A stretch of 64,000 nucleotides of DNA, taken from positions 8,993,498 to 9,057,497 of the forward strand of contig NC_040032.1 in the NCBI RefSeq assembly GCF_000972845.2, given 5' to 3'. Position 1 is the stretch's first letter; each line of letters begins with the position of its first letter. The position numbers and the translations under genes are program-made. A model generated the notes under the pieces. The model searched no databases and was not told the origin of the DNA. It saw only the letters and a list, made by a program, of their open reading frames with translations. Positions 61,301-64,000 of this stretch are shown here, piece by piece. This stretch comes from Larimichthys crocea. Taxonomy: Eukaryota; Chordata; Actinopteri; Sciaenidae.

Positions 61301-62675
61301 CTTATTTTCTGGAATTCTGATTTGTTTTCCACAAATTTGGACTTTTTTTTTCTTCGAAATTTCCTGACCTCGTATTCCATAAAAATTCTGACTTTTTGTT
61401 CTCTTAAAATGCTGACTTTTTCCTGACAATTCAGACTTTTTCCTCTTAAAATTCTGGCTCTTGGACATGCAAAATTCTGACTTGTTCCTGGAATTCAAAA
61501 CATTTTTTCCAAAATTTTTGACTTTTTTTCCTTCCCTTAAAAATCCTGACTTTATTTCTCAAAATCTTGACTGTTTTTTCCTCTTAAAGTTCCTGTCATC
61601 TGTTCTCAAAATTCGGACTTTCACATATTCTACTTTTTAAAAAAAATTCGGACGTATTTCTCAAAATCTGATGTTTTCTGACAATTCTGAACTTTGTTTC
61701 TCTCAAATTCTATTTTTTAATCTGACAATTCTGACGTTTTTTCTCTTAAAAATTTTTAACTTATTTTCTGGGAATTCAGATTTTTTCCCCACAAAGTTTT
61801 TTGACCTTTTTTTCCTTCAAAATTCTGACTTATTTCTCAAAATTGTGACATTTTTTTCTCTTAAAAGTCCTGACATCTGTTCTCAAAATTCTGACTTTTC
61901 CACATAATTCTGAACTTTTTAAAAAGAATTCTGACTTATTTCTCAAAATTCCTGATTTTTTCTGACATTCCCTGAAATTTTTTCCCTGTCTTAAAATTCT
62001 AGAATTCTAACCTGTTTTTTTTTTTTTTTTTAATCTGACTGACTTTTTTTTTCTGAAAAGTCAAAAAAGTTTTCTTTTTCCTTCCAACAGTTGATTTTTT
62101 TTTCTCAAATTCTGACTCATCCCATAAAAATTCTGACTTTGGTTTCTCTTAAAATTCGGACTTTTCTGACAAGTCTGACTGTTTTTTTTTTTTTTCACTA
62201 ATTTTTGACTTTTTTTTGTCAAAATTCTGACTTGTTTTTCCGGCAATTCTGACTTTTCCCGCTCACAACTTCTGACTTTTCCTTTTCCCTGGAAATTCTG
62301 ACTTTTTCCTTTTTCCCTCGTAAATTCTGGGTTGTCCCTCAAAATCTGACTTTTCCTGAGAATTCAAAACATTTTTACCACAAATTGTTGACATTGTTTT
62401 TTCTTAAAAAATTTTGACTTATTTCTTAAAATTCTGATATTTTTTCTCTTAAAATTCTGACATCTGTTCTCAAAATTCTGACTTTTTCCACAAAATTTTG
62501 ACTAATTTCTCAAAATTCTGACTTTTTTCTCTCTCAAAATTCTGACTTTTTCTGAGAATTATTACTTTTTTCCCACATTTTTTTGAAACCTTTTTTTTCA
62601 AAGTTCATGACTTATTTCTCAAAATTATGTACTTTTTCTCTTAAAATGCGGGACTCATTCCCTAAAAATTCTTGT
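58381..62675. repeat. T-rich tandem array (AAAATTCTGACTTTTTTC type), first block
   Basis: About 4.3 kb of degenerate units of roughly 18-22 bases built from TTCTGACTTTTTTCTCTTAAAA with strong T bias on the plus strand and few G. Unit variants include CCACAAATTTTGAC, TTCTGACATCTGTTCTCAAA and TTCTAGAATTCTAACC. Larger blocks recur in order, so there is a higher-order period as well. Open frames on the minus strand (KSQNFKRKKS and similar) come from the unit. Confidence 0.95.
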
Positions 62676-62930
62676 CCAGAGGAGCGTCCATGTCGTGGTG
62701 ATGGGACTAAACTGTGCCGGGGTCGGAACCCTCAAGTCTACCTGCACATCAGTGAAAATGTTCATAACCGCAATGGAAATGAAGCTCAGCGGGGAAGGAA
62801 AGTCATCTCTTACAATCGTCCAAAGCACACAGAGACAAAGTCCATGAATAAAAAGTCTGATCGTTTATTCGTCCACTTTCTTGTGTTCCCAAATAAACTC
62901 ATCAGTAACATTTCTCTCCTGTCACTTTTT
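62676..62930. repeat. Non-array insert repeated from 58140-58380
   Basis: About 250 bases of normal-complexity sequence interrupt the array. The stretch from CGTCCAAAGCACACAGAGAC to the TCAGTAACATTTC words matches 58196-58370, including the passage into the T-rich array. Looser similarity reaches back to about 62770. Confidence 0.85.
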
Positions 62931-64000
62931 TCAGAATTCTAACCTTTTTAAAAAAAAAAATCGGTCCTTTTTTTCTGAGAATTCTGACTTTTTTTTCAAA
63001 TAATTTGGACTTTTTTGTCAAAAGTCCTGACTGATTTCTCAAGATTTCTGACTTTTTTTCTCCTAAAAATCCGATTTTTTTTCTGGCCATTCTGACTTTT
63101 TTCGCTCAAATGCTGCCTTATTTTCCTCGTAGAATTCTGCTGGGCGTTTCCCTGAAAATTCGAGTTTTTTCCTTCAAAATTCTGACTTATTTCCTCAAAA
63201 TTTTGACTTTTTTCTCTTAAAATTCTGAACACTGTTCTCAAAATTCTGACTTCCACAGAATTTTGATTCCGTTTTTTTTTTTAAGTCTGACTTATTTTTC
63301 TCAAAATTGTATTTTTTTCTCTTAAAATTCTGACTATTTTCTGGGAATTCTGATTTTTTTTCCACAAAATTTTGACTTTTTTTTTTCTTCGAAATTCTGA
63401 CTTCTGACTCATCTCATAAAAAGTCTGACTTTGTTTCTCTAAAATGCTGACTTTTTCCTGACAATTTCCTGACCTTTGTTCCTCTTAAAATGCTGGCTGT
63501 TTACCTTCAAAAAATTCCTGATGTTTTTCCTGAGAATTCAAAACATTTTTCCACAATTTTTGACTTTTTTTCCTTCAAAATTCTGACTTATTTTCTCAAA
63601 ATTTTTTGACATTTTTTTTTCTCTTAAAGTCTGACATCTGTTCTCAAAAATTCTGACTTTTTCCACATAATTCTGAATTTTTAAACAAAATTCTGACTTA
63701 TTTCGCAAAAATTCATGGATTTTTTCTGACAATATCTGATTTTTTTCCTGTCTTAAAATTCTAGAATTCTAAACCTTTTTTTGTTTTTTTTTTTAATCTG
63801 ACTTTGGTGTCTGAAAATTCAAAAAACATTTTTCACAATTTGATTTTTTTTCTGCAAAATTCTGACTCATCCCATAAAATTCTGACTTTTCTGAGAATTA
63901 TTACTTTTTTTCCACATTTTTTGAAACTTTTTTTTCAAAGTTCTGACTTATTTCTCAAAATTCTGCCCTTTTTCTCTTAAAATTCTGACTCATTCCCTCA
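62931..64000. repeat. T-rich tandem array, second block (runs off the window)
   Basis: The same unit family resumes and continues to the last base. Segments such as CTGAGAATTATTACTTTTTT match places near 59440 and 62550. Confidence 0.95.

Noticed and set aside
58432..63732. Lys/Ser/Asn-rich minus-strand and Phe-rich plus-strand frames resembling repeat proteins
   Set aside because: They are products of the T-rich tandem unit, change frame constantly and have no start or stop logic.

Overview
The window is nuclear DNA of a vertebrate, almost certainly a spiny-rayed teleost fish. The evidence is multi-exon genes with GT-AG introns, dense CA/GT microsatellites, a repeated fish-type interspersed element, and the gene content itself. 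There are two 10-base N gaps (616-625 and 46918-46927). I see no bacterial-type operon, CRISPR array, rRNA or tRNA.

Layout. 1-3.5 kb is repeat-rich intergenic DNA: a CAT tract, a ~30-bp minisatellite and a 9-bp array. 3.6-8.2 kb (+) holds a complete 13-exon SLC12A9 (cation-chloride cotransporter family, 903 aa). 9.6-11.9 kb (-) holds a complete 11-exon HSD17B3-like steroid dehydrogenase (315 aa), tail to tail with SLC12A9. 13.1-17.2 kb is a ~2 kb non-coding block present twice in tandem. 19.3-26.2 kb (+) holds a complete 18-exon photoreceptor membrane guanylyl cyclase (gucy2f-like, 1153 aa). 30.0-36.5 kb (+) holds an insulin receptor substrate gene (irs4-like, 3 coding exons, 1160 aa). 37.2-46.8 kb is a ~4.5 kb block present twice in tandem; the second copy is shorter and abuts an AT/CA microsatellite with a gap. 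49.1-50.5 kb (+) holds a mitochondrial ornithine carrier (slc25a15), and 51.4-52.5 kb (-) a TM4SF/L6-family tetraspan gene. Both are recognisable but peppered with small frameshifts. 54.1-57.3 kb (+) has a run of exon-like segments I could not name. 58.4-64 kb is a long T-rich tandem array.

The genes do not form a pathway; the order is chromosomal synteny. The gucy2f-IRS pairing matches the human X-chromosome neighbourhood of GUCY2F and IRS4, and is the main reason for preferring those paralogue names. Sequence quality appears to fall after about 42 kb: a deletion-rich duplicate copy, a gap, then genes whose exons are right but whose frames are broken by single-base indels. I read this as uncorrected long-read sequence rather than real pseudogenes, but cannot prove it here.

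No wholly new biological system is evident. The most notable items are an irs4 intron flanked by a 7-base direct repeat that includes its splice donor, the higher-order T-rich array, the seven-copy interspersed element, and the two tandem duplications.
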